Assembly: GCA_950097015.1 (NCBI GenBank)
Contig: CATNEN010000011.1
Location: forward strand, 1,426,001-1,490,000
Direction: 5' to 3'
Source of the DNA: Macrostomum hystrix
Lineage: Eukaryota > Platyhelminthes > Macrostomidae
Length of the DNA: 64,000 bases
Part shown: in pieces, positions 1 to 10,223 of the stretch
Layout: each line of letters begins with the position of its first letter
How positions within the stretch are numbered: position 1 is the first letter of the stretch
Program-made: the position numbers and the translations under genes
The notes under the pieces: generated by a model
Database searches by the model: none
What the model saw: only the letters and a program-made list of their open reading frames with translations
Told to the model about the DNA's origin: nothing

Positions 1-630
1 AGCAACTCGGACTAGCGCTGTCTTTCAGTTGGAATGAAAACTTTCAGGGGGTTTCAATCTCTGCATGCTCGCACGTACACATTTGCTATCTTAGCGAGTA
101 TACACTTTAGAGCCCACTATTCTCTGTCCCTCTGAGTGTTGTCTGTTTTTGGGTGTACATTACAAGTTTCTTAAAAGGGACAGAAACAGAGAAGGACTGG
201 TCAATAAAACGCACCCCTGGCGAAGGGTGGCACAAAATATTTTTAAATGCGCCCGCTTTAATTGCTAGCACAGATTCGATACTTTTATTGATAAGTAATC
301 TTGTCTGTTTGTTTGCAATCAACTATCTCACGAACGGCTCAACCAATTTCCGTCGTTTCTTCACCAAAAGATGTAGAATGGGCAAGAATCGGTACACGTA
401 TTTTTATGAGCTAAACTAAACAGTTTCAGGAAGGCTTTTTTGATGCAATGAATTATTCAGCTTGCGAACAGTTGCCAATTTTATTTATTGCGTCAGAGCC
501 AGTTCTGTTAAACGAGCGCACCGATAAGTGATTATCTTGAGGCACGTCAACAACGCCGCGAGGGGCAGATAGGAAGGAATTTCTATTAACACACCGCTTG
601 GAGAGAAGCAATAAAAAATTCCTTATCGTG

Positions 631-2540
631 GCTGCTTCGGCTGCCGCCTGGAGCCACTCCTGGCGCCGGGTGCCGACCTCCTTGCGAAGACGGTTGCGAC
701 GCCGGACGGCTTCCCTCGCTTGCTGGGACAGTTGTGGTCCGGTCCTACGTTTGACACGGGTCTTACCAACGTAGCGGTGAGCCGCCGAGACAATGGCGTT
801 AGAAAGACGCTCAACACGGCCTTTGAACGACACCCCCGCGGGCTTAAAGGACGCCACCTGTTGCTCCACATCAGCCGTGAAGGCCACCCAGTCGATGCCC
901 GAGCGCCGCCATTCCAGATGCGGGCTCACCGCAACCGAAGAGGCCGTACAGCGGAAGTGAAGACTGATCGGGAGATGGTCTGATCCGAGATCGTCCAAGG
1001 TGCACCAGCTAGAAGCCGTGAACCACGAGGAACGGCAAAACGAGATGTCTGGGGAACTCTGACCCCCAGTGCCGCGGTTGACTCTGGTGGGCGAACCGTC
1101 GTTGAGGATGTCCAGGCCGGCGCCGGTGCACCAGTCGAGGAGGGCGTCGCCACGGTCGTCCGCCGGTTGGATGAAGTCCCAGACTCCTGAGTGGCCATTA
1201 ACGTCGCCGCACAGAAGATCCTTGCCGGAGAGGAGGCTCTGCCACAGGAGCTGAGCATTTTCGCCGGGAGCCGGGACCGGTGGTCGGTACACATCGTCAA
1301 TAATGACGTGCTTGACGGAGCTGAGCACAATATCGATCCTGCTGAGTTCCACCGGCTTCCGAGTGGCGACCGGGATATTTTTGAAGGCCAGGTGCTCCCG
1401 CACCAGCGTGAGCAAGCCGCCTCCCCCATCCGCCGCTTGCCGGTCTACCCGAACGCAGGCGAAACCAGGGAAGCGTGGAGTGGGGTCTTGTGGACGAAGT
1501 TTGGATTCTTGAATAAGGGCAATGTCCACCCTGCACTGTTGAAGCCGGTCTGCCAATTCCGCGACGCGATGGAGGATCCCGTCCGCGTTCCATTGCAGGA
1601 CTTGAAGAGGGTGCACACGGCCGCTAGGGCGCAACTTGTGGATGGTCGGCGCGGGTTTCCCAGCAGGTGAAGTAGGCCTTTGGGCGCAGAAGGAGCAGAA
1701 CCAGCTGGCGCGGAGCGCAGCTTGGTCTGCCGCCGAACGAGGCAAGCCCGAGCACGGCTTGTGGAACGGTTGCATCCGGCGCAGCTGCTGGCCGCCTGCG
1801 GAGGCGTAACTGGGGGCTGACCGAGGCGTTTTAGCTGATCGAGGAGGCGACCGGCCACAGAACGCCGATTCGGGGCCGCCGGCGAGTGGGCGGGACAAAG
1901 CCAGCCAGGACACCCCCGATAACGCGGTACTACGCTGCACGCCGTAGTCCGGTGACAAAGCGCCGCGCAGCCGCTCGTGGCGCACCTGAGTGGCACCGTG
2001 CCAGAGTGGATCTGCTTACGGCACTGACAGCACCGCGGGTTATGACTGCCATATCGGTGTCATTCACGGAAAGTGCATCCCTTGGCCGCAGAGCCAAGGG
2101 ATCCCTTGACCGGAGGCGGGACAGCGGATGAGGTGCTATGCACCCTGCAGGTCCAGGTCTTGTCGCGCTGATGCCGCCTGAGGCCGCTGTAGCCAGATTG
2201 ACCATGACACATGCGATGGCAGCTGGTCGCCGAGCAAAGCAGAGGGTTTGAGCCGTTGCGAATTGGCCGACCGCACGCGTCGCAGTTACCAGTGGGGCCG
2301 GGATTGAGTTCGAGGTCGCCGGCGAGCAGCGAAAGGAGACACAGCCCTGGAGACCGAGCCCGCCACCCCGGCATGCAGCCGCGCCGCAGAAATGGGCGCG
2401 CGCTGGGAGAAGTGTTTGCCACATGCTGGGCACCTTGGCACGGTCAGCCACGGCTGACCATCCGGGTCGCCACGAAGAGGCGGTGTCATTGAACATGACC
2501 GGCGTTGTTCTGCCTTGGTCATTCGCCCCAATTGGGGCGA
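631..2540 (-). mobile_element. Truncated non-LTR retrotransposon (2A motif, PHD-like finger, APE endonuclease)
   Basis: Read on the minus strand. A first frame (2060-2422) encodes a short leader, the 2A-type motif DLELNPGP (2294-2317) and a cysteine/histidine-rich PHD-like finger (about 2170-2284). A second, shifted frame (about 630-1985) encodes an apurinic-type endonuclease with the family landmarks LQWNADGI, QESKL, CGDVNGHSG, PDISF and GSDHLPI, followed by a basic linker. Leader, 2A, PHD finger and endonuclease are known in CR1/Rex1-like LINEs. The reverse transcriptase that should follow is absent: homology stops at 630, where the sequence joins duplicated host DNA. This is loss of the 3' part, unlike the usual 5' truncation of LINEs, so the element was probably cut by a rearrangement. 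A perfect 18-bp palindrome (2523-2540) lies at the 5' side. The frameshift means it is not active. Confidence 0.85.
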
Positions 2541-2543
2541 CGG

Positions 2544-2620
2544 TCTGCTACTGAGGGGGACATTGGTTCTCTGCTGCTGTGGGGGACATTAGTTCTATGG
2601 CTTTCTACTGCTGAGGGGAT
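2544..2620. repeat. Three diverged units of the 10.2-15.0 kb minisatellite
   Basis: Three approximate copies of the motif CTGCTGCTG-(G)n-A(C)ATTAGTTCT lie directly beyond the 5' end of the LINE fragment. They differ from the large array mainly by an extra C (GGGACATTAG instead of GGGAATTAG), so this may be an ancestral or seed copy. Confidence 0.6.
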
Positions 2621-2860
2621 TGTATTCACATGTACCTTAGTAGCATTAATCTGAGTTGTATCAAATGTAAGTTACTTGTGTAATTTAGCTTCAATGGGGG
2701 CTCTTGGTGTACAGACCGGATGTCTCAGAATGCATTTAAGCTCAGACTGACTATTTTTGTATTTAGTGAGAGTTCAAATTCTCGTTGAATCGCAATCACG
2801 TATATTCGCAATCAAGGAAATTAATGCTGAACCGATTTTCACAATTCCTTCACCAAAAGA
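2621..2860. other. Intergenic; 3' end is a dispersed repeat
   Basis: No gene seen at 2621-2820. From about 2830 the sequence (ACCGATTTTCACAATTCC..., ATCGGTACACGTATTTTT) is a dispersed repeat also present at 320-405 and 6255-6330. It supplies the last codons and the stop of sFRP copy A. Confidence 0.6.
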
Positions 2861-3002
2861 TCACAAATCGTCCCGAATCGGTACACGTATTTTTAATAAA
2901 AGCTCGTGAATGAACAGGCACAGTGACGTGTTGCCTTGGCCGACATCTTCATCGGGCGGAACGCCCCGACGACCCCCAGCCAGTCTGCCTCGATTTCGTC
3001 GT

Positions 3003-3039
<37 letters not shown>

Positions 3040-5419
3040 GAATTAGCCGCATCGCCCGTTTAAAAGGCGGACTCCGCTGCCATTCGACCAGGTAGGACAC
3101 TGAGATGCTGGTCCCGTCCGTCGACAATGAGCCCATGATGAGCAGCTTCTTGTGTGGATCGGCTCTGGCTGCATCCAGACTGCGGCATTTACAACCGCCA
3201 ACAGTTTCCAAGACAACCGTGCGAATGCTGCGCTTCTGACGGCGAGTTAGGTAGGGTGATTTGAGGAATTTAACCCGCTGCTTCAACTGGATGCGAGTTT
3301 GATCGCCCAGCGCGTCCACGCTTTTGAAGCGTGCACTGAAAACTGCAGGGCAAACGGTTGGTTTTGTGCCTATTTAATATATCTGAGAAGCTTATGCTTG
3401 AAAATAGAAGCCGCTTTACTTCGATCTTACCAACTTCGTTTGCACAGTAGTTGCCGATAATTGACTCGTAGCCGACATTCTCAGGGCAGGATTGACAACC
3501 CTCTGCAATGTTAATTGATAACTATTTTCTAAGCCTTTATTGCTTCAAGCTTTATTCGATTCAAAACTACGAGATGAAGTCTGTTTGAGCACACATATAG
3601 CTGTTGTTGTATTTTCAAAGCTAAAGAAATGTGTTTCGGGCATTGCTGGAATCGTTACTACTCGTACATTCAAAACTTTGAGAAAATATTATAATCATTG
3701 CTAATGGCATTTTTATTGTTTATTAAAGCGTTTTTTCGAGAAGGCGAGCAATCATTGGTTTCTGTATATTGAAAGCATATTGTTTTGAAGGAAAACAATA
3801 AGCTAAAGAATATAGCGCCAGATATATTCTTTATATAGCATGCATGAGATTATCAAGTAAATAGCCTGGAGTTTGTGGAGAAAAGCATTAGATTTCCAGG
3901 ACAAAAATGAGACATCCAGGGTATAATAAAATAATTTGAGGGTATGGCATTTTATTTCAAGAGGATAAAATGATTTATTGAGGGGTAGCATGAATTGTCG
4001 AAGGGGTAGCATGAATTGTCGAAGGGGTAGCATGAATTGTCGAAGGGGTAGCATGAATTGTCGAAGGGGTAGCATGAATTGTCGAAGGGGTAGCATGAAT
4101 TGTCGAAGGGGTAGCATGAATTGTCGAAGGGGTAGCATGAATTGTCGAAGGGGTAGCATGAATTGTCGAAGGGGTAGCATGAGTTTTCGAAGATGTAGCA
4201 TAAGTTACTGAGGGTAGCATGAATTATCGAAGGGGTAGCATGAGTTACTGAGGGTAGCATGAATTGTCGAAGGGGTTATCGAAGGGGTAACATGAGTTAC
4301 TGAGAGATTTGCATGAACTGGCGAGAGGTAGAATAAATTATCGAGAGGAAAGCATCAATTGTCGAGGGGAAAGTATAAATTATCGTGGAGTTTGAACAAT
4401 TTATCGATGGGTAGTTTGATTTATTAAAGGGGAAACATCATTTACCGAAAATATAGCATGGTTTATCGTGGTTTTTATCATGGTTTACCATGCTACGCCA
4501 TGGTTTATCAAGGAAATAAGTAGCATTGATTTATTGTGAGGCTAGAATGATTTAGTTAGGGTAGCAGATTTATCAAGTGAGTAGCATAAATTATCGAGGG
4601 TGTATAATGAATCATCGAGGGAGCAGCATAAATTATCGAAGGGTAATATGATTTATCGGAAGGGTAGCATTGTTTGACAGACTGAAAAAAATTGTAATTG
4701 CACAGATATTTCCATGCGGGTTTAAGCTAGGCCAGATATTCATGTGCGTACAGCAGCAAGATGAGTGCAGATCAGCCAAAGCAGGGAATTCGGTGTAATT
4801 TCACAATTTTACCTGTTATGTTAGTCTCAGGTTGAGCTGAAGTCGGATCAGTAAAAGTGGTGATGTTAACGAATTTTCGAGTCTGTTTTGCATTAAAATA
4901 ATAATAATTAATTAAATTAAGACGGAACCTACTATCCTTGTTGCCCCGAACGCACATGAGGTCACTGTCAGGCGGGAACTGGGTGCAGTTGAGGAAATCA
5001 GGCCAGGGGTAGCCGTACTTCGTCATCAAATCAGAGCACGGCCTCTTGACAGCCTCGCATAGGCTGCGACATGGCATAATCTGATGGTCCAGCATTCCCG
5101 GTACGCAATACGGCGCGTAGATTGAGCACAGTAGGCGTCTAATATCCTTGTGACAAAGTATCTTAGCCAGGATTTCCCATTGCCTCGTCTGTTCCACAAC
5201 TTCGTTCACGGTGTTATAGTTTAGAATATTTGGCAGGCGCATCTCCGTATAGCCTATGTTTGAGCATAGCTTCATGCTGCTGGGAATGGACTCGCAGCGG
5301 GGTCTGTTGTCAGACCACTGCACCCTGGAGGTCTGCATGCTAGGCGGATTCCATTCAGGTTGCATCGCCGTGGACAGAAGCGGCTGCAACAGTAGCAGCA
5401 GCAACATTCGCGAGAACAT
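2861..5419 (-). CDS. Secreted Frizzled-related protein, copy A (3' end replaced)
   Basis: A secreted Wnt modulator predicted to bind Wnts or Frizzled through a cysteine-rich domain (CRD). Three exons: 5419-4933, 3502-3431 and 3342-2861, joined in frame (346 codons plus stop). Residues 1-18 are a leucine-rich signal peptide. The CRD follows, with all ten family cysteines, from CESIPSS to SDLMC. Exon 2 (72 nt) starts the netrin-like domain (CQSCPENVGYESIIGNYC) and exon 3 continues it (TVGGCKCRSL, KLLIMGSLS). The short middle exon matches the three-exon layout of vertebrate SFRP1. A run of about 12 glycines from a (CCG)n microsatellite near 3003-3039 follows, then an Arg/Gly-rich tail. After the residues LFIHELL the frame runs into a dispersed repeat and stops, so the basic Lys-rich tail of copy B is lost. 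The exon 1 donor (GATA|GTAGGT) is weaker than the others. Confidence 0.88.
3970..4680. repeat. Minisatellite in sFRP-A intron 1 (21-bp unit, about 10 clean copies)
   Basis: About ten near-perfect 21-bp units (GAATTGTCGAAGGGG + TAGCAT) at 3985-4195 are followed by increasingly diverged units of the type TAGCATGA-TTATCGA out to about 4680. Because 21 is a multiple of 3, both strands stay open for long stretches; this is not coding. Confidence 0.95.
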
Positions 5420-5528
5420 TGCGTAAACGACTAAGTCGACTCGACGACTAAACGGTCGAATTGGTATCGAATGTGCTAATTCAGTCTATAAAGCGTCCTG
5501 ATGTTATTTCATAGCATACCAGACAGCG

Positions 5529-5536
5529 CTTATATA
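5529..5536 (-). promoter_or_regulatory. TATA box of sFRP-A
   Basis: TATATAAG on the minus strand, about 110 nt upstream of the sFRP-A start codon and inside the sequence conserved between the duplicated copies. Its position suits a TATA box with a short 5' UTR. Confidence 0.6.
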
Positions 5537-5539
5537 CAC

Positions 5540-6240
5540 AAGCAGACACACAGGGCACATTGTGCTGCTGTGTCTTCTACCCAAAAGGCAGTGGAGACTG
5601 GCAATGGGGAGGGTTCCGTTTTTTCTTGCCTTTTTTGGAAGCTCTTGTGGCATAGGCTAAGCTGGATTAAGACTAGGCCAGCCGTCAGCGAGATCAGCAG
5701 AAAAATAATGCCAGAATTCCAACGAGTCGGCCTGTATACACTCCATCTCAGCCTGGCCGGAGTTCAAAGAGGATGCCGCCAAATTTAGCCCGGAGCTTAA
5801 AAAACGAAGACTATCTAGATCCAGTCCAATCCACCTTAAAGTAGTCCCACAACAGTTCAATGTAGGCTTCGATGCAGCGAAGCAGACGGAGCAGCCAGTC
5901 TTGGAACCAGCCCACTTTTGGTTCCAAGGTGCGGCGGGTCAGAGCAATTAGTATCTACTAGCAACTATGCCCCCCTTTCGAGAGCTTAAACCTGCATTGA
6001 AATATCTGTGCAATTACAAAAGCTTTTCTGTCTGTAAAACAATGCTACCCTTCCGATGAATCATATTACCCCTCTATAATTCATGCTACTCCCTCGATAA
6101 TGCGTTCTATCCCTTCGATAATTTATGTCACTAACTTTATAGATCATGCCACCCCTTAATAAATCATGTTACTCTTGCTTTCCTCGCGTCTACTAATCAT
6201 TCTACCCTCTCATTCATCGATGCTATTTATTTCCTTATAA
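5540..6240. other. Upstream region of sFRP-A; no gene
   Basis: To about 6110 the sequence is shared with copy B (23400-24210) with several indels; copy B carries about 200 extra bases near 23650-23970. At 6040-6240 short diverged units of the CGATAA-TCATGCTA-CCC type appear, related to the sFRP intron minisatellite in reverse orientation. No open frame here resembles a protein. Confidence 0.55.
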
Positions 6241-6366
6241 ACCTAAATCCTGAACAGCTCAACCGATTTTCACATTTCCTTCACCAAAAGATCACAAATG
6301 GTCCCGAATCGGTACAGGTATTTTCATTAAAGGCTTGTGAATGAACAGCCACAGTGACGTGTTGCT
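6241..6366. repeat. Displaced fragment: dispersed repeat fused to sFRP exon 3 piece
   Basis: Matches 2826-2937 of sFRP-A across both the dispersed-repeat part and about 27 bases of the old exon 3 (CACAGTGACGTGTTG). It therefore copies the rearranged junction of copy A, not the intact exon of copy B. Confidence 0.7.
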
Positions 6367-6680
6367 AGACATCTAAGCTCGGAATGGATATATATATATG
6401 CTTAAATTCGATAGAAATCTAGGCTCAGAATCGATACATATCTTGGCTCAACATTTTTATAGAAATCTAGGCTCAGAGTTGATAGACATCTAGTCTCGGA
6501 ATATATAGATATCTAAGCTCGGAATGGATTGATATATAAGCTCAGAAAGGATAGATACCTAAGCTCAGAATTAATAGACATGTAGGCTCAGAGTCGATCG
6601 ATGTCTAGGCTCAACATTTTTATAGATATCTAGGCTCAGCATTTATAGATGTCTAGGATCAGAATCGTAGAATTCTGATA
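6367..6680. repeat. Diverged 22-23-bp satellite units
   Basis: Irregular repeats of the type AGGCTCAGAATCGATAGACA-TCT. The same family forms the clean 23-bp array at 8840-9200 and a short patch at 8190-8290. Confidence 0.75.
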
Positions 6681-7900
6681 ATAATACGATACGCACTCGT
6701 ATAGGTTTTTTGAGTGAAGGCGCAAGCGTTTTTCGATGCTTTTTAGAATGAGAGATTTATTTAGCAAAGCTTCAAGTTTTATCAGATTCAGAACTAAATA
6801 AATTGAGCAAAAACTAAAAAATATGTTGAGCGCAGCTGAAAGCGTTATTAATTTTAAGTTTTAACATTTTTTAAACATTCTTTCAAGCGTTATTTAATTC
6901 CAATCTCAACGAAGACTGTTCGAGCATAGGTAGTCTTTAACGTTATTCGATGCTAAAACGAAGGAAAAAAATTAGCATAGCTGCATGCGTTATCAGATTC
7001 TAAATTGAGAAATTTAGAAGTTTTAACCTTTTTTCAAGCGTTATTTGATTCAAAACTCAATGAAAACTGCTCGAGCACACGTAGCTTTTAGCATTTTCAA
7101 ACTTAAGAAAAGTGTTTTGAGGATTGCTGCAATCGTCATTTGATTTAAAACCAGTCAGGGAAGCAATCATTTTTTTCTATATTTGAAAAGCATGATAATG
7201 TAAAGGAAGACATGAAAATCATTAATATCGCGCTAGATAACGATGGATAGAAGCATGAAATATCACTTAAATTGCAATAATGGGGAAAGCATGATATCGT
7301 CATATCTAAGGCATATCACAACATTTTTGTGAATAAGCATGCGATTTTTCCAGGCGAAAAGATCATATTTCCAGGGGACAACAAAATACTTTGATGGTAT
7401 AGCACTTTTTAAGAGGATAGAATGATTTATTTAGAGGATAGCATGAATTATTGACGGTAAAGCATAAATAATCCAGGAGAAAGTATAAAAACACAATTGA
7501 AAAAATACTGAATTATCAAAGCGAAAGCACGAATTATCGAGACATAAGCAAAATTATAAAGGGAAGGCATGCGTTATCATGGGGTAGCATGTATTAACGA
7601 GTGTGAAGTATAAATGAACGAAGGGAATGTGTGAATTATTAAGGGTGTAGCATGAATTATCGAGGGAAAAGCATAAATCAAGGAGGCGGCATGCTTAGTC
7701 GACGGATAGCATGAAAATTCTAATCTCATTGCAAAGGGGACTAAATATTCGAAAAACTAGTTTAGATAGGCTTTTACAATGTATTCATTTATTCAACTTT
7801 TGCACAGTGAGGCTCCAGTGCCAATTTTTATGATTGCATCAGAGCCAGTTTTGTTAGGCATGCGTATACTGATACGAAATTTCTCACCCAAATGTGCATA
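6681..7900. repeat. Decayed duplicate of block sequence (sFRP intron-like plus block start)
   Basis: 6660-7720 aligns by eye with 9170-9985 and more weakly with sFRP intron 1 (3530-3950 and 20680-21100): AAGCGTTATTTGATTCAAAA, AGCTTTTAGCATTTTCAAA, then scattered TAGCATGAATTATCGAGGG units. 7760-7880 matches 425-520 of copy A (GCATCAGAGCCAGTTTTGTT versus GCGTCAGAGCCAGTTCTGTT). No coding remnant was found. Confidence 0.6.
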
Positions 7901-8290
7901 GCTGTGTCAACCCCACTGGCGAGATAATTACTGCCCAATGTGCACAGGCTGAGCTGGCTTCTGTTATCTGCTACCACTTTTTATTTGATTTATTGAGTTT
8001 ATTCAACCAAAATAGCAGAATAACAGCTTACTCCTTAAGGCTGTAGCTGAGATTTGAATTAATGCAAGTGATCGGCCCATTTTGGCAGCAAGTAACTTTT
8101 TTTTCCTAGGCGAGCGAAGCACCGAATTCCAGGAATTCGAACCGTTTTCCAGGCACAAAAAAGACACATCCAGACAGCATTCAGGCTCAAATCCAGGCTC
8201 AAAATCGATAGTCATCTAGGTTCAGAATCGATACACATCTAGGCTTAGCATTGATAGATATATAGGCTCAGCATTGATAGAAACTAGGCT
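7901..8290. other. Intergenic, no gene seen
   Basis: AT-rich sequence without a credible open frame. The last 100 bases are satellite-family units, the target into which the following inverted-repeat element appears to have inserted. Confidence 0.5.
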
Positions 8291-8833
8291 ATAGCAATGA
8301 AGATACAATCTTCATTGCGAGATGGGTGAGCCAGAAAGGACCAAGGGGAAGCCGAGCGAAGCAAGCTTTTGCAAAGGTCCTTTCGAAAACGAACCCTAAC
8401 CTAAATTTGTATATCTATTCACTTGCTGTGTATTGTATTTGGTTTTCTTCTTCTTGAAATGGAAACGGATGCTCGTTAAATGCACCGTTATAATAGCGCC
8501 TGCCTCCAATGTAAAAATTTCAAAGAACTACGCAAACAGAGGAGATGGCATCATCGTCTCGTTAAACGGAAAACGATATTCAAATCGAATAAGTTTTAAA
8601 GCGAGCACAAAAATCCACCTGGCCACAGCCTCGGCTAATCCACTTCGGTACTGCTCACATTGTGCACCCAGGTGTTTTACACATTTTAGCGAAAACCGCA
8701 TCCCTTTACAACACTTCATTCTCAAACGGTGCAAAACGTTGTTTTCAGTGTGTGCAGTTGTTATCCAATCTTATCATAGATGTTCTCGCATACGTAGGTA
8801 CCAAGTTGGTCCTTACTGGCTCACCCATCTCGC
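8291..8833. mobile_element. Small non-autonomous inverted-repeat element (MITE-like)
   Basis: A 27-base inverted repeat with one mismatch (GCGAGATGGGTGAGCCAG...) lies at 8317-8343 and 8806-8833. A 9-bp direct repeat AACTAGGCT flanks the whole at 8282-8290 and 8834-8842, consistent with a target-site duplication inside satellite DNA. The left end carries an extra 26 bases with a perfect hairpin (CAATGAAGA / TCTTCATTG, 8296-8317) missing from the right end. A 150-codon frame inside (8433-8885) resembles nothing and runs out of the element into the satellite, so it is not called. Confidence 0.65.
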
Positions 8834-9200
8834 AACTAGGCTCAGAATCGATAAATATCCAAGCTTAGAATTGATAGATATCTAAGCTTAACATTGATAG
8901 ATATCTAAGCTTAACATTGATAGATATCTAAGCTTAACATTGATAGCTATCTAAGCTTAACATTGATAGATATCTAAGCTTAACATTGATAGATATCTAA
9001 GCTTAACATTGATAGATATCTAAGCTTAACATTGATAGATATCTAAGCTTAACATTGATAGATATCTTGGTTTAGAATCGAAACATCTAGGGTCAGTATT
9101 GATAGATATATATGCTCAGAATTGATAAATTTCTAGACTCAGAATTGATTGATATCTAGACTCAGCATTTATAGATGTCTAGGCTCAGAATCGTAGAACT
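8834..9200. repeat. 23-bp satellite array
   Basis: About nine nearly identical 23-bp units (AAGCTTAACATTGATAGATA + TCT) at about 8870-9070, with diverged units either side. Each unit contains a HindIII-type AAGCTT and a GATATC. Confidence 0.9.
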
Positions 9201-10080
9201 CTGATAATAATATAAGTTTTTCGTGTGTAGGAGCAAGTGTTATTCGATTCTAAAAGTAAGGAGATATTTTTTAGCATAGCTGCAAGTTTTATCAGATTCA
9301 GAACTAAAAAAATGTTGAGCAAGAACTAAAAAATATGATGAGCGCAGCTAAAAGCGTTATTAATTTTAAGTTTTAACATTTTTTCAAGCATTCCTTCAAG
9401 CGTTATTTAATTCCAATCTCAATGAAGACATAGGTAGCTTTTAACGTTATTCGATGCTAAAACGAAGGAAAGTTTTTTGAGCATAGCTGCATGCGTTATC
9501 AGATTCTAAACTGAGAAATGTAGAAGTTTTAACCTTTTTTCAAGGTTAACTGCTCGAGCACACGTAGCTTTTAGCATTTTCAAACTTGAGAAAAGATTTT
9601 TGAGTATTGCTACAATCGTCATTTGATTTAAAACTAAGCAGGGAAGCATTCATTGCTTTTTCTATATTTTTTAAGTATGATAACTTGAAGGAAACCACGA
9701 AACACGAAAATAGCGGATATATTCACGATAAGCATGAATTATCGAGGGGAAGCATGAATTGTGTGGGTGGCAAAAATTATTGAGGGTAGCAAGCTTTTTC
9801 GAGGGAGAGCACGATGTATGAAAAGAGATAATTGAATAAGAGCATGAATAATTGAGGGGCATGCAAAATTATAGAGGGAAGGCATGTATTAACGACGGTG
9901 AAGCATAAATTACCGAAGGGAATATATCAATTATCAAGGGTCTAGCATCAAGGGAAAAATCAAAGGGGTAGTATGTTTAGCAAGGATATATCAGAAAAGG
10001 AAAAAAATAGTTTTTATGCTCATTCGTTTCTTTTTTATAAGTATTTTCTTTGAAGTGTGATTTTTTCCTTCAAAAAGGGT
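9201..10080. repeat. Second decayed copy of the 6.66-7.72 kb block
   Basis: Shares ordered segments with 6680-7720, for example CTCTGATAATAATA, ATCAGATTCAGAACTAAA, TTAACGTTATTCGATGCTAA, followed by the same degenerate minisatellite remnants (AGCATGAATTATCGAGGGG). No coding content. Confidence 0.65.
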
Positions 10081-10220
10081 CTTGGTTGCTTGTCTTCCCT
10101 ATACTAAAATTCAAAGCTATCTATCTATATATATCCCTATACTAAATTCAAAACTATCTATATATATATCCCTACACTAAAATTCAAAACTATCTATATA
10201 TATATATATCCAATATGGTT
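10081..10220. repeat. Short AT-rich tandem repeat
   Basis: Three to four copies of CCCTATACTAAAATTCAAA followed by ACTATCTATATATATA, immediately left of the large minisatellite. Confidence 0.8.
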
Positions 10221-10223
10221 ATT

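Larger units (their letters stand above)
1..6110. repeat. Segmental duplication, copy A (partner 18712-24210)
   Basis: Positions 1-630 match 18712-19337 almost base for base, and about 2910-6110 matches about 20050-24210, in the same order and orientation. The block carries the minus-strand sFRP gene with its TATA box. The stretch between the two matching parts (631-2900) is different: copy A has a LINE fragment and unrelated sequence, copy B has the sFRP 3' coding end. The left edge of copy A runs off the window. In copy B the match starts at the promoter of the GM2A-like gene, so a second GM2A-like gene may lie just outside; that is inference. Confidence 0.9.

Noticed and set aside
107-419. 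Small frames conserved between 107-419 and 18815-19121
   Set aside because: Conservation follows from the DNA duplication; opposite strands are equally open and no domain is present.
3803-4260. Repeat frames MLPLRQF / NSCYPFD in the sFRP-A intron
   Set aside because: Minisatellite by-product within the intron between sFRP exons 1 and 2.
8433-8885. 150-codon plus-strand frame
   Set aside because: It starts inside the inverted-repeat element and ends in satellite DNA; no family resemblance and no coding-like composition.
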